From NCBI GenBank assembly GCA_036426205.1, contig CM071574.1:11226099-11290098 (forward strand): a stretch of 64,000 nt of DNA. The letters are read 5' to 3'. Both the position numbers and the translations under genes were made by a program. The first letter of the stretch is position 1. Every line of letters begins with the position of its first letter. Source of the DNA: Ascaphus truei. Taxonomy: Eukaryota > Chordata > Amphibia > Anura > Ascaphidae. The notes under the pieces are model-generated. The model ran no database searches, was not told the origin of the DNA, and saw nothing but the letters and a program-made list of their open reading frames with translations. Shown in pieces: positions 25,292 through 37,121 of the stretch.

Positions 25292-25456
25292 CTGTATTTT
25301 TACATGCAAATTTTGTCTTGACGTCACACTGACGCAGAGTTCCATTGCAGCCTTTTTCATCACTGCCATCCTCACAATCTTTTTCTCCATCACACAGCCA
25401 TAATTCGGGGATACAGTTCCCATCTGGGTGGCACTGGAATTGTTTTCCTTCACATG
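25292..25456 (-). CDS. LRP1B: LRP1B exon: LDLa repeat 6 plus start of repeat 7
   Basis: 165-bp exon, phase 1-1, with acceptor tttctgtag and donor GTATTG (non-consensus beyond GTA). It encodes module 6 ([19 protein letters not shown], calcium loop [13 protein letters not shown]) and the first two cysteines of module 7 ([13 protein letters not shown]). The rest of module 7 is in the next exon. The weak donor could be checked against transcripts, but the frame leaves little choice. Confidence 0.92.
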
Positions 25457-26353
25457 CTACAGAAATAGGTGTTGCTTAAATGAAAGAATAATCTTATTAT
25501 ACATTTGTAGTAACAAATAAGGCTTTCACGTAAAACACAGCAGTATTTTGAATAACACACAAGGATATTTTGAGACTGATGTTTAAGAATGTGTGCAAAG
25601 TTGACAACCATCTCTAGTTATGAGCGAACATGAATATGCAATAGTCCATCCCTGATGTACGGGAGCACCAAGAACGGTTTCTTAAATAGTAGCATGGTAC
25701 AGTATCTACACAATGAGGGTAAGTCGGTTAGGATTTGGCTTAGTCATTTATTAGGTTGGGCAACAAAAAGGGATAACATTATTTTCTTTGCACCGGCAAA
25801 CTTACCGGGTATTCTGACTCCCAAAAGACGAGTCCTTGAGTGAACCCTGGTTTTTGAGTTTACATTTAGAACTGATATTTAATATTGCTTCCACCTACTG
25901 TACTCTCAAGAATTATTTTTTACATCTCTGTCCCATGTCCAATGACTAGAGACGTGCAAACGTTTCCAACCTGGTAAAATGTCCCATTTTTTTAACTTTT
26001 AATTACCAAACTTTTTTTAAAGTTTGTAATGAGTTCACCCAGTAAAAATATCCACACCCAGAAATATGGGTTTTGCTGGAGCGAGAGTGAGAGAAAGTGA
26101 AATGAAAAAAAAAATTCCTTCTAAATGTTGAGTTTCTGTTTGACATTTCCAAAGTTCCAGCGGAATATAGGTAAAGCGAATTGGGACACGTTTGCATATC
26201 TCTTACCAATGACCAAGTGGTTGCTTTCAAATTGCACCCTTGAAAAAAAGGTAATATATTGTGACCCCAGATGTGAATATTACAGTACATACAATTTAAA
26301 TGGATACTGACAATTAAGAGATGCAATCTGGACATGCAAATATATTCCTAGGT

Positions 26354-26675
26354 CAGTGGAGCTCAACTCCAGTCGTGAACAGGTCAGGTTTTACGGATAT
26401 CCCAGATTCAGAACAGCTGGCTCAATGAGTGGTTTAGTCTATGACTGAGCCACTGATTCAACCACCTGTGCTGAAACAGATGTATCCTTAAAAAACTGAT
26501 CTGTTCGGAGGTCTTGAGGACTGGAGTTGAGAACCCCTGACATAGGCCAGTAGGTTCAATAAATTAAAAGCACTTTCATTGACAGAGCCACTGATTGAGT
26601 CACCTGTGCTGAAGCTGGGATATCCTTAGAACCTGACGTGTTGGGGGGCTTGAGATCTGGAGCTGAGCACCACTG
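26354..26675. mobile_element. Composite hairpin hAT-type MITE, copy 2
   Basis: The outer ends cagtggagctcaactccag and ctggagctgagcaccactg form a TIR, and the flanks tcctaggt and tcctagat are an 8-bp duplication with one mismatch. The unit is 322 bp: a full hairpin copy (26354 to about 26538) plus a second 3' half (about 26580-26675). Confidence 0.75.
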
Positions 26676-29453
26676 TCCTAGATCACCATAACTGAGAAAA
26701 TATTAAACATGTGACCCCCCCTCATAAAGGGTTAATAGCAATACTGGTATATGCTGGATCCCACCCTGGCTGCTACAGGGATCCATACATCATGCAGGTG
26801 TATTTAGGGAGGAGGGACTCTTCTGGAAGGTTAGGTACCCAAAGGAGCGGAGTAATAGCATAGACCAGGTCACACCGTTTATTATGCTGTAGATAGGGAC
26901 AGTAACCCTTAACTAAAGAGCACTACGTCACTGAGGAAGCATTGGCGAAACGCGTTTGACGTTTTTTGGTTACTCCAAGCCACCGTAGTGAGGAGTTTGT
27001 GTTTTCCCTGTATCTGGCCCAGCGTCCCGCCGTCTGCGCATGCGCATTCGCAACGGAGTTAGGGAGCTGAAGACTGTCTCTGCAGAGGGGAGAGGCGACT
27101 GGAGGAGAACATAGCCTGTGCACGGGCATTGATTATCCACGCTACAGCCGCATACACCCCAGCATACAGACGGAAAGAACCTTTGCCAGCAGGGATCAGC
27201 CGAGATGAAATACCCCAACCCAGAGAGGGACACGTTGTGGAGTCTGGCGGCATCTCCTTCCTATGCCTAAATATATCGGTCGCTTGTAAGTTTTAAATCT
27301 CATTCACCCACTGTTAATTAAATTGCATTGCACTATTTTTTTCTCCCTTTTATTTTTTGTCAAGGAAGACACTAGAGGGCATTTCCTCACGTACAACCCA
27401 CCTAACCATATATAGAGGAGGAGACATCAGCTCAAGATATTAGAGATTTGATGTGAGTGTGTCTCCAACCAAAAAGTTTGATTCAACATCTCTCTTCCCT
27501 TGTCTTCTCCTCCCACCCCTCCCTTCCCCTCTCCCTATCCTAAAGAAGAAGTGTGTATAATTTTGTGCTGTTTTCTTACTGTGGCCCTCCCCTTTCTCTT
27601 CTACTTTGCACGTATTTAACGTCGTGGAGCCGCAAGCAGAGTGACGCGCCCGAGGACATTTTCACCCCTATTTCTACCTTAACTAAAGAGCCCCTAGAGA
27701 TGGAATGGAGGACTGTACAATTTAGTAAAAGTAATATGGCATGCCATTGAGCACTTCAGGAAAGAAGGCTCTCAGGTGCATGCTGATCAGCTCTAACCAC
27801 GGATCACCGTTAACGTTCCTCATCAGTCTTTGTGGCAGTCACATTTCCCAAAAACAGACAGCAAAGTCCTGGGTCAAGCAGTAGGAGACCCATCAGGATT
27901 TCCCACAGTGGCCCCGAATAGACGGATCGCTACTTAAAGGATTCTGGAGAAACAAGGAGGGTCGGGTCCAACAACTACCTAAGCAACTAAGTCAGAATTC
28001 CTCCAATCCAGTGTTAAGAGTGGGCACTGATGGGATACAAGGTGTCAAGATATATATGAGTGGTTCCTGTGTTTGGGGACACAAATGACAGCTTCGCTAT
28101 AAAACTTCCTGGCTCCCATTATTTAACAACCTTGTTACCTCATCGCCCAGCCGCTTCTATGTCAGCAGCTACCTGAGTCAAGGTAAACCATGTGGAGTAG
28201 CCATATACTCACCACACCAATGTATCTTCCCTAGGAAGTCGGGCATGGAGGGTTACAAACAGATCAGGTAAACTCTAACTAAATTACACTTGGCAAAACA
28301 GAGATATGTTCTATTCTGCTCTCCTAATACCCTTTTTGGTAATCTCTAACCATGGTGCAGTGTAGGTAAATATCATTGTGTAACAGTTTGACCCCAAAGG
28401 ATCGAAAATACCCTACTAGATTGCACTCTATGGTTGTATGAGTATACTGATCTACAAAGATAAGGGAAAACACTGTTTATTTCCTAGCCCCTGTTATGTA
28501 CATATTACTATTCTTAACCATCACAGACCCCAAACATAAAAAACAACATTTCATTAGTGATGAGGGTGAGCAACAGCTACAAAAATATCGAGAAGTCTTT
28601 TTGCACATTACCTAATCTTAACTATAAAATATAGCAGCGTACATAATTAGTTCATTATCCTAAATGTGGGATTCAAAGACATTCTGCAGTCTATCATAAA
28701 AGGATAGATTATTTTTAATATTTCAATGTTTTTGTAAATGCAACTAAGTAGCCATTACAATGGCACATTAAAAAAGCCTTTTGAAGCCAAAATGCACTCG
28801 GGTGTGCTCTACTGCAAAATATATAAACTGTAATTGTGCTGCAATCTGTGACTGTACCCGGCAGCCCCTTTCTGATGGTAAAATATCTCCTTAGCTGTTG
28901 ATTACTTAGTCCTTTATTTCACTCTTCTCTCTTTAACTATATTTCTTTAATTTTAAGTAAATATTTAAACAGTGTTCCCGTACAATACAGCTCATTTTAA
29001 TTGACCTCTGAAAACTTTCAATGTTTCTGATAGTGTTGCCATTAATATAGAGAGGTTATTTACTACTATTATAAAAATTGTATTCCCCACAACATTTAAC
29101 TACTATGTTATCATGAAAGGGGACAAGGTACATTTAAAAATAAATTATAGCAAAAGCAAAATGTATAACTCCCTGAACTTATGAGTGTTACACCTCAACT
29201 AATGTCTGTGTCCTAAATGTCTTCACTGGTAGGTGACACATGGAAGAGTTTGCAAGCAAAGCTTGTTAATTGGCAATTATTTCAATGCAAATTTCAAAGC
29301 GTTAAGAGATTGTGTTAAGGGTGCCTCTTTTACATTTTTTTTTATTTTCCGTAGAATATGGAAAGTTCTGCTTTTTACTGCAGCAGCATAAAATATTAAA
29401 TAAAGAAAAGCTTGTTCATTAAAAGAAATACAGATTTTTGTTATACTCCATTG
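26676..29453. other. Long stretch with a CpG-rich repeat-like block
   Basis: 26900-27260 is CpG-rich and contains gaaacgcgttt and the palindrome tgcgcatgcgca (an NRF1-type site, 27034-27045). This suggests a repeat-borne promoter or element end. The rest (27260-29450) shows no recognisable coding or TIR; a retroelement remnant is possible but not shown. Confidence 0.4.
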
Positions 29454-29652
29454 CAGGGGTAGCCAACTCCAGTCCTCAAGGGCTACAACCAACAGGTTTA
29501 CAGGATATCCCTGCTTCAGCACAGGTGGCTCAATTAGTGGCTCAGTCAAAGTCAAAGACTGAGCCACTGAATAAGGCACCTGTGCTGAAGCAGGGGTATC
29601 ATAAAAACTAGATCTGGTGATAGCCCTTGAGGATTGGAGATGGCTACCCTTG
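29454..29652. mobile_element. Hairpin hAT-type MITE, copy 3
   Basis: The TIR caggggtagccaactccag faces the right end tggctacccttg. The inner arms gatatccctgcttcagcaca and its complement are kept. Centre contains gactgagccactg. Confidence 0.82.
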
Positions 29653-30057
29653 CACTACTGTTTTAAAGATGAAGAGCCACAGAACCACACTACTGTATGT
29701 CAGGAGAAAAGCCTCAACAGCTTTTCACTTCTTCAAGAAACTGATGCTGCATTTTCCTGCAAGGCAATGGTTGCTGTGATTTTATTATCACAATAGACCA
29801 CAGTTTAACACATTACTTTAGATTTGGGATTTTAATTGAATCTATCTATTGATAGTATTAGCAGAATATTTTTAGTAAATGTGTTGATAGACAGTATAGC
29901 TTATTAACAACAACAACAAATTGTATAAATCAGAATAAGTTAATCAAATTTCTTGAGCATAGGAATGCTAAAAAAAACTCTTACAACTTAGAATGGGTAA
30001 AAAACAGCTCTGAGACACAAGATATTTGGCTCTCATATACTACCTGTCCGACTGCTG

Positions 30058-30440
30058 ATGCTTGCATGTGAGCACACATTGCAGGTGAAAGAAACAATAA
30101 TCTTTCCCCCTTCCATTGTCACTCCTACACTGAAATTCTCCCTCGCTGTTAATAATAGCACAATCTCATCAACACACCAAACTCACTGCCGTGGGGTCAT
30201 CTTTGATTCTGCCCTCTCATTCATTCCACACATTCAGTCCCTCCCGAAATCCTGCCTCCTCCACCTCTGAAATATTGCTAGGATAAGTCCTTTACTCATG
30301 ATGCAACTAATCCTAATTCACTCACTTATCCAGTTCCACCTTAACAACTGCTACCTTCTCCTAGCTGTGCCTTTTCCCTTGACCTGTCCCAACTTCAATC
30401 CATCCAAAATGCTGATGTCAGAATCATAGCAATCTGAGGT
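30058..30440 (+). mobile_element. L2-like LINE fragment 1, broken
   Basis: Translated pieces VTPTLKFSLAVNNSTISS and GVIFDSALSFIPHI match the region after the RT active site of L2-like LINEs and are almost the same as VTPTQKFSLTLNNSTIIS in the copy at 32.6 kb. The fragment runs on to LNNCYLLLAVP (a common LDYCNSLLAGLP-like block) with stops and frameshifts. It is dead and 5'-truncated. Confidence 0.8.
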
Positions 30441-31754
30441 GCTGCATCTGATTTTATATGCGCTTTAAGAATCAGACTGTTTTAACAATGTAGACTAGCA
30501 AATTTAATGAAGGACCTTTTTAAGACTGCTTGCAGCACTAAGCAGTTTAAATGAATATGCTTTAAATTAAAGCTAAGGTTATTATTTTCCAATGACTGTG
30601 ACCACTATTGGTCCATTTCTCATCCACAAGCTATATACTACAGAGCAATACTGTATGTGTGAACTGTGCTCTTTAAATGACTCCCACTTTGTGAAACCAG
30701 AACCTTTCCAGACAAATTTGCAGCAAGAGAGTTGAGAGGTAGTAATTCAGCAGGAATGATTATGAAAATCCTGAAGAGTCTTGTGTTAGCGTAAATGGAA
30801 ATGTAGAGGAGTAGGACACACAGATGAAATGTTAGAGATGGGACTGGAAATTGAAATTTCAAGCATGACTGGGATATACAACCAGCTCAGTATGCTTTGT
30901 TCATGCAGATATTTCATACTGTAGATCTGTATTCTTTCCATTACAGCTCTCACACCTGAGCAGAACTGGCATAGCAAGGTAAGGATGCACAAGACACTCA
31001 ACTTATAAAATGTATTGCATTACTTTGCTATCTCATTAGGCATAGATATGTGACACAATCAGTAACTGTAAATGTTATTGCCAACAATGTTGTCCTGCAC
31101 GCTACGACTACTGTATAAATGCATCTTACATAATAACATCTTATGCATCTTTCATAATAACAAACAAAAGTAACAGATGCTAGCACTTAACACTATTAGC
31201 TATTGTCAAAAACCACTGACATTTAGTGTTTGCATTGTTGTTATTTTAATTACTAAACAAATACAAATTAAATACATACTCAAGTAGAAATACAGCACTG
31301 TGAATGGGTTGATGTTTACGCAAAAGTTAATTATAGTGTTGTGCAATTATCCATCGGCGCTATGAAAATTAATTTGCATTTGCAAGTATCAAACTAACAA
31401 AGAATTACAGGTGAGTTTGAATGTCAGTGCTTACACGCAGGCAGCCATTTACAGGGTACAAAGCTTTAAAATATATCTATTAAGCACAAATAATCAATCC
31501 ATTTACATGACTGTCTACAATGAGAAAACAATATAGTTATTAATTTACTAATAACCTGAGGTAAATATTTAGTTTTTTTTTTTTTTTTTTTAACTTTTCC
31601 AGTTTTTAAAATCAAGTGAACGGATCAACATCTACCAAAGCAACAAAATCCTTTTTTCTACTGATTTTATTGTTGCTGGACATTTGGTGCTGCCCAAATA
31701 CATTTAACTTTTTTTGCATATTAAATATGGTGCTTAGAGCACCATTGCTCTTAC
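30441..31754. other. Intronic stretch with a poly-T tract
   Basis: A (T)20 tract lies at 31572-31591. Otherwise no element was recognised. Confidence 0.4.
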
Positions 31755-32075
31755 TAAATATTTTCCCCCAAGGTGGGAAGCAGGGGTCTTCGCAGCTGAA
31801 CCACATTAATTTCAGCTCCGGGACCCCCTGCTCCCCAAGATACTTCCGTTGGAAAGTGATGTCATTATCTCTTGCATGTTTAAAGGTCCTTTGTCATGTC
31901 ACATCTTCCAATTGGGACGTGGGACCTTTAAATAGGTCATATCTGTGACCAGCCTGAGCTGCTACTGACATCACCTTTGATAGTATCTTGGGAAGCAGGG
32001 GTGTCCCCTTAGCTGAAATCAACTCGGTTGAGTTCCGGAGACACCCTGCTTCCCACTTAGTAAAAAAAAACAATA
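31755..32075. mobile_element. Double-hairpin MITE (31.8 kb)
   Basis: Two similar hairpins face each other: gggaagcaggggtct...gggaccccctgctccc at the left and gggaagcaggggtgtcccc...gagacaccctgcttccc at the right. The left arm shares acattaatttcagctc with the element at 20.6 kb. The open frames here are by-products. Confidence 0.65.
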
Positions 32076-32129
32076 CGAGGTAATGTCACATAAAAAAACA
32101 ATATCAAGAAGCATATCAACAAAATCCGT

Positions 32130-32745
32130 AACACACCTTCCAGTGCCTGCAGATACATTATGGCATTCTCTGTTGCCTCGACAATGTCAATCACCTGATT
32201 CACAGATGTACCCTACACTCCAATTGGCTTATGTGATGCAGTCCTCTCCTGGTTCAAGTCCTACCTATGCCACCGTTCATACAGTGTTTCCTTCTCTGTT
32301 GTCTCCTCATCTTTCTGTCATGGGTTCCACAAGGCACTGTCCCTAGCCCCCTGATCTTCTCACTCTATTCTTCTTCTCTTGGTGAGCTAATACAATCTTT
32401 TTACTTTCAGTATCATCTCTACGCTGATGACACCCAAATCTACCTCTTCTTCCCTGACCTCTCCCCTTCTCTCTTGTCCCGGTCACCAACTGTGTATCCA
32501 TAATCTCCTCCTGGATGTCCCACCATGGCCTGAAGATTAACATGTCCACAACAGGAATAATAATCTTTCCTGCTTCCACGGTCACCCCTACGCAGAAATT
32601 CTCCCTCACTCTCAATAATAGCACAATCATATCAACACACCAAACCCGCTACCTACGAGTCATCTTTGACTCTACCCTCTCCATCATTCCTCACATCCTA
32701 CCTCCAGCACATCAACCCACCCTATTACCATGTCAGCTGATATCT
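32130..32745 (+). mobile_element. L2-like LINE reverse-transcriptase fragment 2
   Basis: The core of a LINE RT is readable: [19 protein letters not shown] then [14 protein letters not shown] with the catalytic YADD intact, then ISSWMSHHGLKINMS in the same block. Upstream [14 protein letters not shown] lies in another frame, so frameshifts have killed it. L2/CR1-group placement comes from the wording of these motifs. Confidence 0.88.
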
Positions 32746-32760
32746 ATGCTATTTCAGTGT

Positions 32761-34031
32761 GTGGTAAAAAGGAAAAAAAGCTAAACATTGAATTATGTTG
32801 TTGGTTTGCTATTTTATAATTAAACACTAAAAAAAAACAGATACTTTTTGCCTATGGAAAAACATATTTTAAAATAATTAAAATAAACACTGATTTTACA
32901 AACAAATGAAAACCGAAAACAGGGACTCCCGACTTATAATGCAGAATACCGCTGAGTTTCCAGAGGATTCAGCGGCAGTGGTTATGCAGCATATCACAGA
33001 ATATACAACCATAATTCCCCAGCAGGAGCAGTAACCTTTGTTACATCTGCACTGCGTTGCATTGCTATCTTGCCCCACATGTGCTAGTGAGCGAGGTGTT
33101 TGCAATACAACTAGGATGTGCAAGTACTAAAACTATATACCTTGCAATTACCTTAATGTGAGTGTTCATGCTACAAAATATCTTTGTTGATACTTAGAAG
33201 CATCATTTAAATGTAATCAATGCTCGATTTAAACAATTCAAACCCTTTTAAAGCAATTTATAAAAGAGAAACACATTTGCCTTTGGAAAAGCATAAACTG
33301 ATGCTGGCAATTTTGCTATGCTAGTGCTTTTTCCCCCAATACGCTTGCCAAATCTTATTTTGGAAATGTAATATATAACTGTGCTAGAGTCTAGCTGCAT
33401 TTAATCATAATTTAGGGCTCACGGTCAGTGTTAAAATGTGACATTTCTCGTTAATTTTAATTTGAAATATGACTAAGATATTACAAATGTTCTACAATAA
33501 CCCCCAATTAAATTATCACAGAGGGCAGCAGACCTTTCCGTTTGCGTAAGGCCAATTGTATCAAAAGAATGACATGCATAAATCCTACATTACATGCAGT
33601 ATGTCCACTGCCAGCTTCTTAAAGAAAAGATTTAATAATCTAAAATATGCTACTGGAAGTGATCTATTTCTTGGGCTTTTAATTTTTAATTTTTTTTTTT
33701 TTTTAATTGCAATCCTTTCCCGATTTAAAAAATGGCTATTTTTCTTACGTCATCCATTAACCTAATTTAGTATAATTGTATCCATTACAAAAAAAAACTA
33801 CAGTAAGTTTATCTTTCATTTCTTCACATTCAATAATGGTTCGGAAATAGAAAGTAAATGATTAGGTTCTGTATGTGAAAAGTGTTCTGCCTTCAAACTT
33901 GGAGCAAAACTGGGGCAGTAAAAATAGCATTAGATTTATGAAAGAACATAAAAGCTATAGTTTTCATTTGGATTTTTCTCTCTTACAAATGCAGTGTTAC
34001 TTCTTGACTTTGCATTTGGAGGACTTTACAA
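32761..34031. other. Intronic stretch, nothing recognised
   Basis: AT-rich with several A and T runs; no element border or coding motif seen. Confidence 0.4.
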
Positions 34032-34304
34032 CAGGGGTGCTCAACTCCAGTCCTCAATGCCCCTCCCCAAAGGTCAGGTTCTCAGGATATCCCTGCTTCA
34101 GCACAGGTGACTCAATCAGTCCATCATCAGCACAGGTGGCTCATTGAGCCACCTATGCTGAAGTATGGATATCCTGAAAACCTGAATGTTGGGGGAGAGG
34201 GGGGAGGGGGGGGAAAGGGGGGAGGGGGGGGAGGGGAAAGGGGGGAGAGAGGGGAGGGGAAAGGGGGGAGAGTGGGGAGGGAGGACTGGAGTTGAGCATC
34301 CCTA
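34032..34304. mobile_element. Hairpin hAT-type MITE, copy 4, with G-tract expansion
   Basis: The TIR caggggtgctcaactccag pairs with ggactggagttgagcatccc. Flanks ctttacaa and ctttaata agree at six of eight positions. About 90 bases of G-rich sequence (34191-34280) replace the short ttggtgggg loop seen in other copies. Confidence 0.78.
34191..34281 (+). repeat. Polypurine G-run tract
   Basis: gggga and gggagag runs over about 90 bp on the plus strand, inside MITE copy 4. Many runs of three or more Gs, so quadruplex-forming potential on the plus (non-transcribed for LRP1B template sense) strand. Confidence 0.9.
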
Positions 34305-34745
34305 CTTTAATATATAGCCCTCTTAACTTGTTTATGCACAATAATACACACATCCATGCAGCATGGGGTGATGTACTGTATGGATACAATTATGGAGCAA
34401 AATTGACACAAATGGTGTGTGAGCAATGCCCATCTCTTTGTTCACGTTTTGCTAGCAGCACAATAAGCTATTTTCTGGTGGCATAAACATCGATGGCTAT
34501 CAATCTGTGTCAGTTGTAAAAACAGCTTTCTGCTACATTATCTTTACATTGATACACAAATGTGTAGGAGGGTTGAGCGGGGAAGCTAAATTCACAAACA
34601 ATTGTCATGTTTGTGGGAGATCATAGTGTACATTGGAAGATGAAAATGCTTATAACATTATTACTGTCTAACAAAATGTAGCACTCTGCTTCTAATTTGC
34701 ATGTGTGCTTTCCTTTCTTTTCTCATTATCTTTGGAAATACTAAC

Positions 34746-34913
34746 CTGTTCTGGTACAGTTAGCATGAGTTTCATCACTGAAGTCTTCACAATCATTGTC
34801 ACCATCACATACCCAGTGTGCTGGAATACATCTGCCACTGGAGCATTTAAATTGCTTATCATAGCAGGAGTGAGAACAGCCCACCTCATCACTGCCATCA
34901 CCACAATCATCAT
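34746..34913 (-). CDS. LRP1B: LRP1B exon: end of LDLa repeat 4 plus repeat 5
   Basis: 168-bp exon, phase 1-1, with acceptor ttttttcag and donor GTTAGT. It opens with [13 protein letters not shown], the calcium loop that completes the preceding half-module. It then encodes a full class A module, [16 protein letters not shown] followed by [20 protein letters not shown]. The GCSHSC and SDETHANCT wording is nearly the same as in LRP1 repeats 4 and 5. No frame damage seen. Confidence 0.94.
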
Positions 34914-35815
34914 CTGAAAAAATAGGTTTTGTTTACTGTTAACAGTTCTGATACATACAAAATCAAACAGCCAATACAAATTAAGCCGAAATGTTAGCAA
35001 ATGTGTGTTTAGACCAAATATTTAAGATTCATATTTATGGCCCGCACTTATAGTCTGCAACCGGGGTGACCAACTTCAGTCCTCAAGGGCCATCATCAGG
35101 TTAGGGTTTAAGGATATCTCTGCTTCAGCACAGGTGGCTCAATCAGTTGCTCAGTCATTGACATAGACACCTGTACTGAAGCATGGATATCCTTAAAACC
35201 TGACCTGTTGGTGGTCCTTGAGGACTGAGTTGGTCACCCCTGGTCTACAATCTAAGAACAATATAAAAAGTATTACACAAACACAATGAAGTAACATGAG
35301 TCAAGTATAAAGTAAATAATGACAAACAAATGTGATATTGTAAAGCCCAATTTCTCAGACCCGATAGTTAAGGTTCCCCATAACTACATATTACAAAAGG
35401 CAGACAATAATTTGCCCTCACTGCTACTGTAGCTGCTACTGTGGCTAAGATGAAATACCTAGGTAAGGATCATTGCCACAAAGCCACTATTAAATCAGCC
35501 ATAACTTATATGTGGTTGTATAGCAAATGTTGACGCCAGGCATATGGTTTATTAGGAAAGAGAGCCACTACCTACTACCTACCTACTACCTTAATTAATA
35601 AGTGGTAAATGAATATATTGTCCTGGAAAGATAACAAGCTCCTATAAAAAATAAGTCTTCCTATAGACAGAAATATTTTCAATTTCTTGGACTACAGACT
35701 GCAGTTTCCTACCATGGCAAATATTGTAACATTGTCAGACACTAGTCGGGCGTTATTGATGAATGGTTGTAATCATTGCAATGAAATTAATGAATAAACC
35801 ATATTTTATACTTGC
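34914..35815 (-). other. GC-AG intron splitting LDLa repeat 4
   Basis: This 902-bp intron starts GCAAGT and ends tttttcag on the minus strand. GC-AG introns are a known minority class spliced by the major spliceosome, and they usually have a strong CAG/GCAAGT match, as here. The intron separates the first four cysteines of a class A module from its calcium-binding loop. It also contains a complete hairpin hAT-type MITE (35061-35242). Confidence 0.85.
35061..35242. mobile_element. Hairpin hAT-type MITE, copy 5, with 8-bp duplication
   Basis: 182 bp. The left end ccggggtgaccaacttcag pairs with the right end gttggtcacccctg. The flanks gtctgcaa (35053-35060) and gtctacaa (35243-35250) are an 8-bp target duplication with one mismatch, as expected for hAT. 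It lies in the GC-AG intron. Confidence 0.86.
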
Positions 35816-35896
35816 CTGAATCACAGTGCCATTTGTTGCTAATGCATCTACCATTTTCACACACAAACTGTTCCAAAGGATCGCAGGTTTGAAGCT
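35816..35896 (-). CDS. LRP1B: LRP1B exon: first half of LDLa repeat 4 (GC donor)
   Basis: 81-bp exon, phase 1-1, with acceptor ttggtacag. It encodes the N-terminal half of a class A module ([15 protein letters not shown], then WHCDS) and stops before the acidic calcium loop. The 5' splice site reads CAG|GCAAGT, a GC donor. Using the GT three bases downstream would add four bases and give an immediate stop after joining to the next exon. The half-module is completed by the next exon, which begins with the [10 protein letters not shown] loop. Confidence 0.9.
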
Positions 35897-36685
35897 CTGT
35901 ACCAAAATATATGAAACAAAAGTCAATCATAAAATATAATATGTTAGATTTTTTTCCTAATGTATTTTGCTTGCTTCAATTTTTTTTTAAAAAGGTTAAG
36001 AAATTAATTTTATGTATACAATTTTTTTACGTTTTTGCCTTTTTATCTAAATCAAAATTGGAAAATCGAACCATTTATGAATACATGGTTTAAATGTCTT
36101 TTTTCTGAAAGCTTATCTGAGTCTGTCTCACTTTCTCCTGTCTCAAAATCTTCCACCACAGAGGAAGAATAGTATAAAAGTTACTACTGTAGATAGTTTT
36201 TAAAAAAATATACTGTCATTCTTAAGATGCTACTGTACAGTACCCTCAACTTGGTATAATCCTTGGCGATATATCACATATTCCCACACCTTTTATTTTA
36301 GCCTTTGACAGGCATACAGTATTTTGACAGTGATGCAATATTATAGACATGTTATACTCACTCATACTCATCCATTATATGTATTCAAAAACATTACAAG
36401 CTGTCCAACAAATTAGAACAAAATACCATCAAAAAACTGTTTTGTCAGAATCATGTTATTCTAAACTTGACATGGAAATTGCAGACTTGAAATAATTTGC
36501 AACTCAAATGGCAAAATGAACGTCAGGGCTCCATGTTTCTTTTGAAAAGTAATGGCATTTAAACTACATATATCTTCCTTACTTTAACCTAAATATAAAA
36601 AATAACCTAAGCAGACAATACAAAGAAATAAAAAAAAAGTTACCTTAGAATCTACTGTTCAGGTTTTACATTTGCAACATCTATA
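35897..36685. other. Intronic stretch, nothing recognised
   Basis: Start of the 11-kb intron before the LDLa 3 exon. T-rich, no element recognised. Confidence 0.4.
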
Positions 36686-36688
36686 CAA

Positions 36689-36689
<1 letters not shown>

Positions 36690-36734
<45 letters not shown>

Positions 36735-36735
36735 C
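36690..36735 (+). repeat. (TATC)n microsatellite
   Basis: About eleven tetranucleotide units, directly beside the GC-rich TIR element. Confidence 0.95.
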
Positions 36736-36738
36736 ATC

Positions 36739-37121
36739 TACAGTGGCGGCCGAGCTGAGTCTTCTGCGGCCGCCACCGCAATGTGCGGGCAAACTCCGGG
36801 CAGACGCGGCTGGTGACACGCGGCTGGTGACGCGTGCCGCGCGTCACTGTGGCGCCGGTCACACGTTCCGCCGGCATCCTCGGGTAAGGGGACAGGGGAA
36901 TGGAGGGGAGATGCGGGAAGAGGGGGAGCAGAGGCAGCCAGGGGGTCGCGAGGGGAGGGGAAGACGCGCAAAGCTGCCGAAGCAGAGGCGGAGCAGCCAA
37001 GGCAGCCGAGGGGAGGGGATGATGCGGCTGAGCGCGGCCAATTTCGGCGCCAGCCAGAAAAAGGCCCGGAAAATTACGAGCATTTGTAAGACTGAAGTTG
37101 GCCACAGCAGTATCTACCTAT
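36739..37121. mobile_element. GC-rich TIR element, member 1
   Basis: The left end tacagtggcggccgagctga and the right end (complement of agttggccacagcagta) form an imperfect TIR. Near the right end, cgagcatttg recurs as its complement at 51.46 kb. The interior is CpG-rich, unlike the AT-rich intron. Open frames across it on both strands are by-products of composition. Confidence 0.65.

Noticed and set aside
31612..31948. 110-codon plus-strand frame with hydrophobic N-terminus
   Set aside because: Overlaps the double-hairpin MITE; the apparent signal peptide comes from T-rich DNA.
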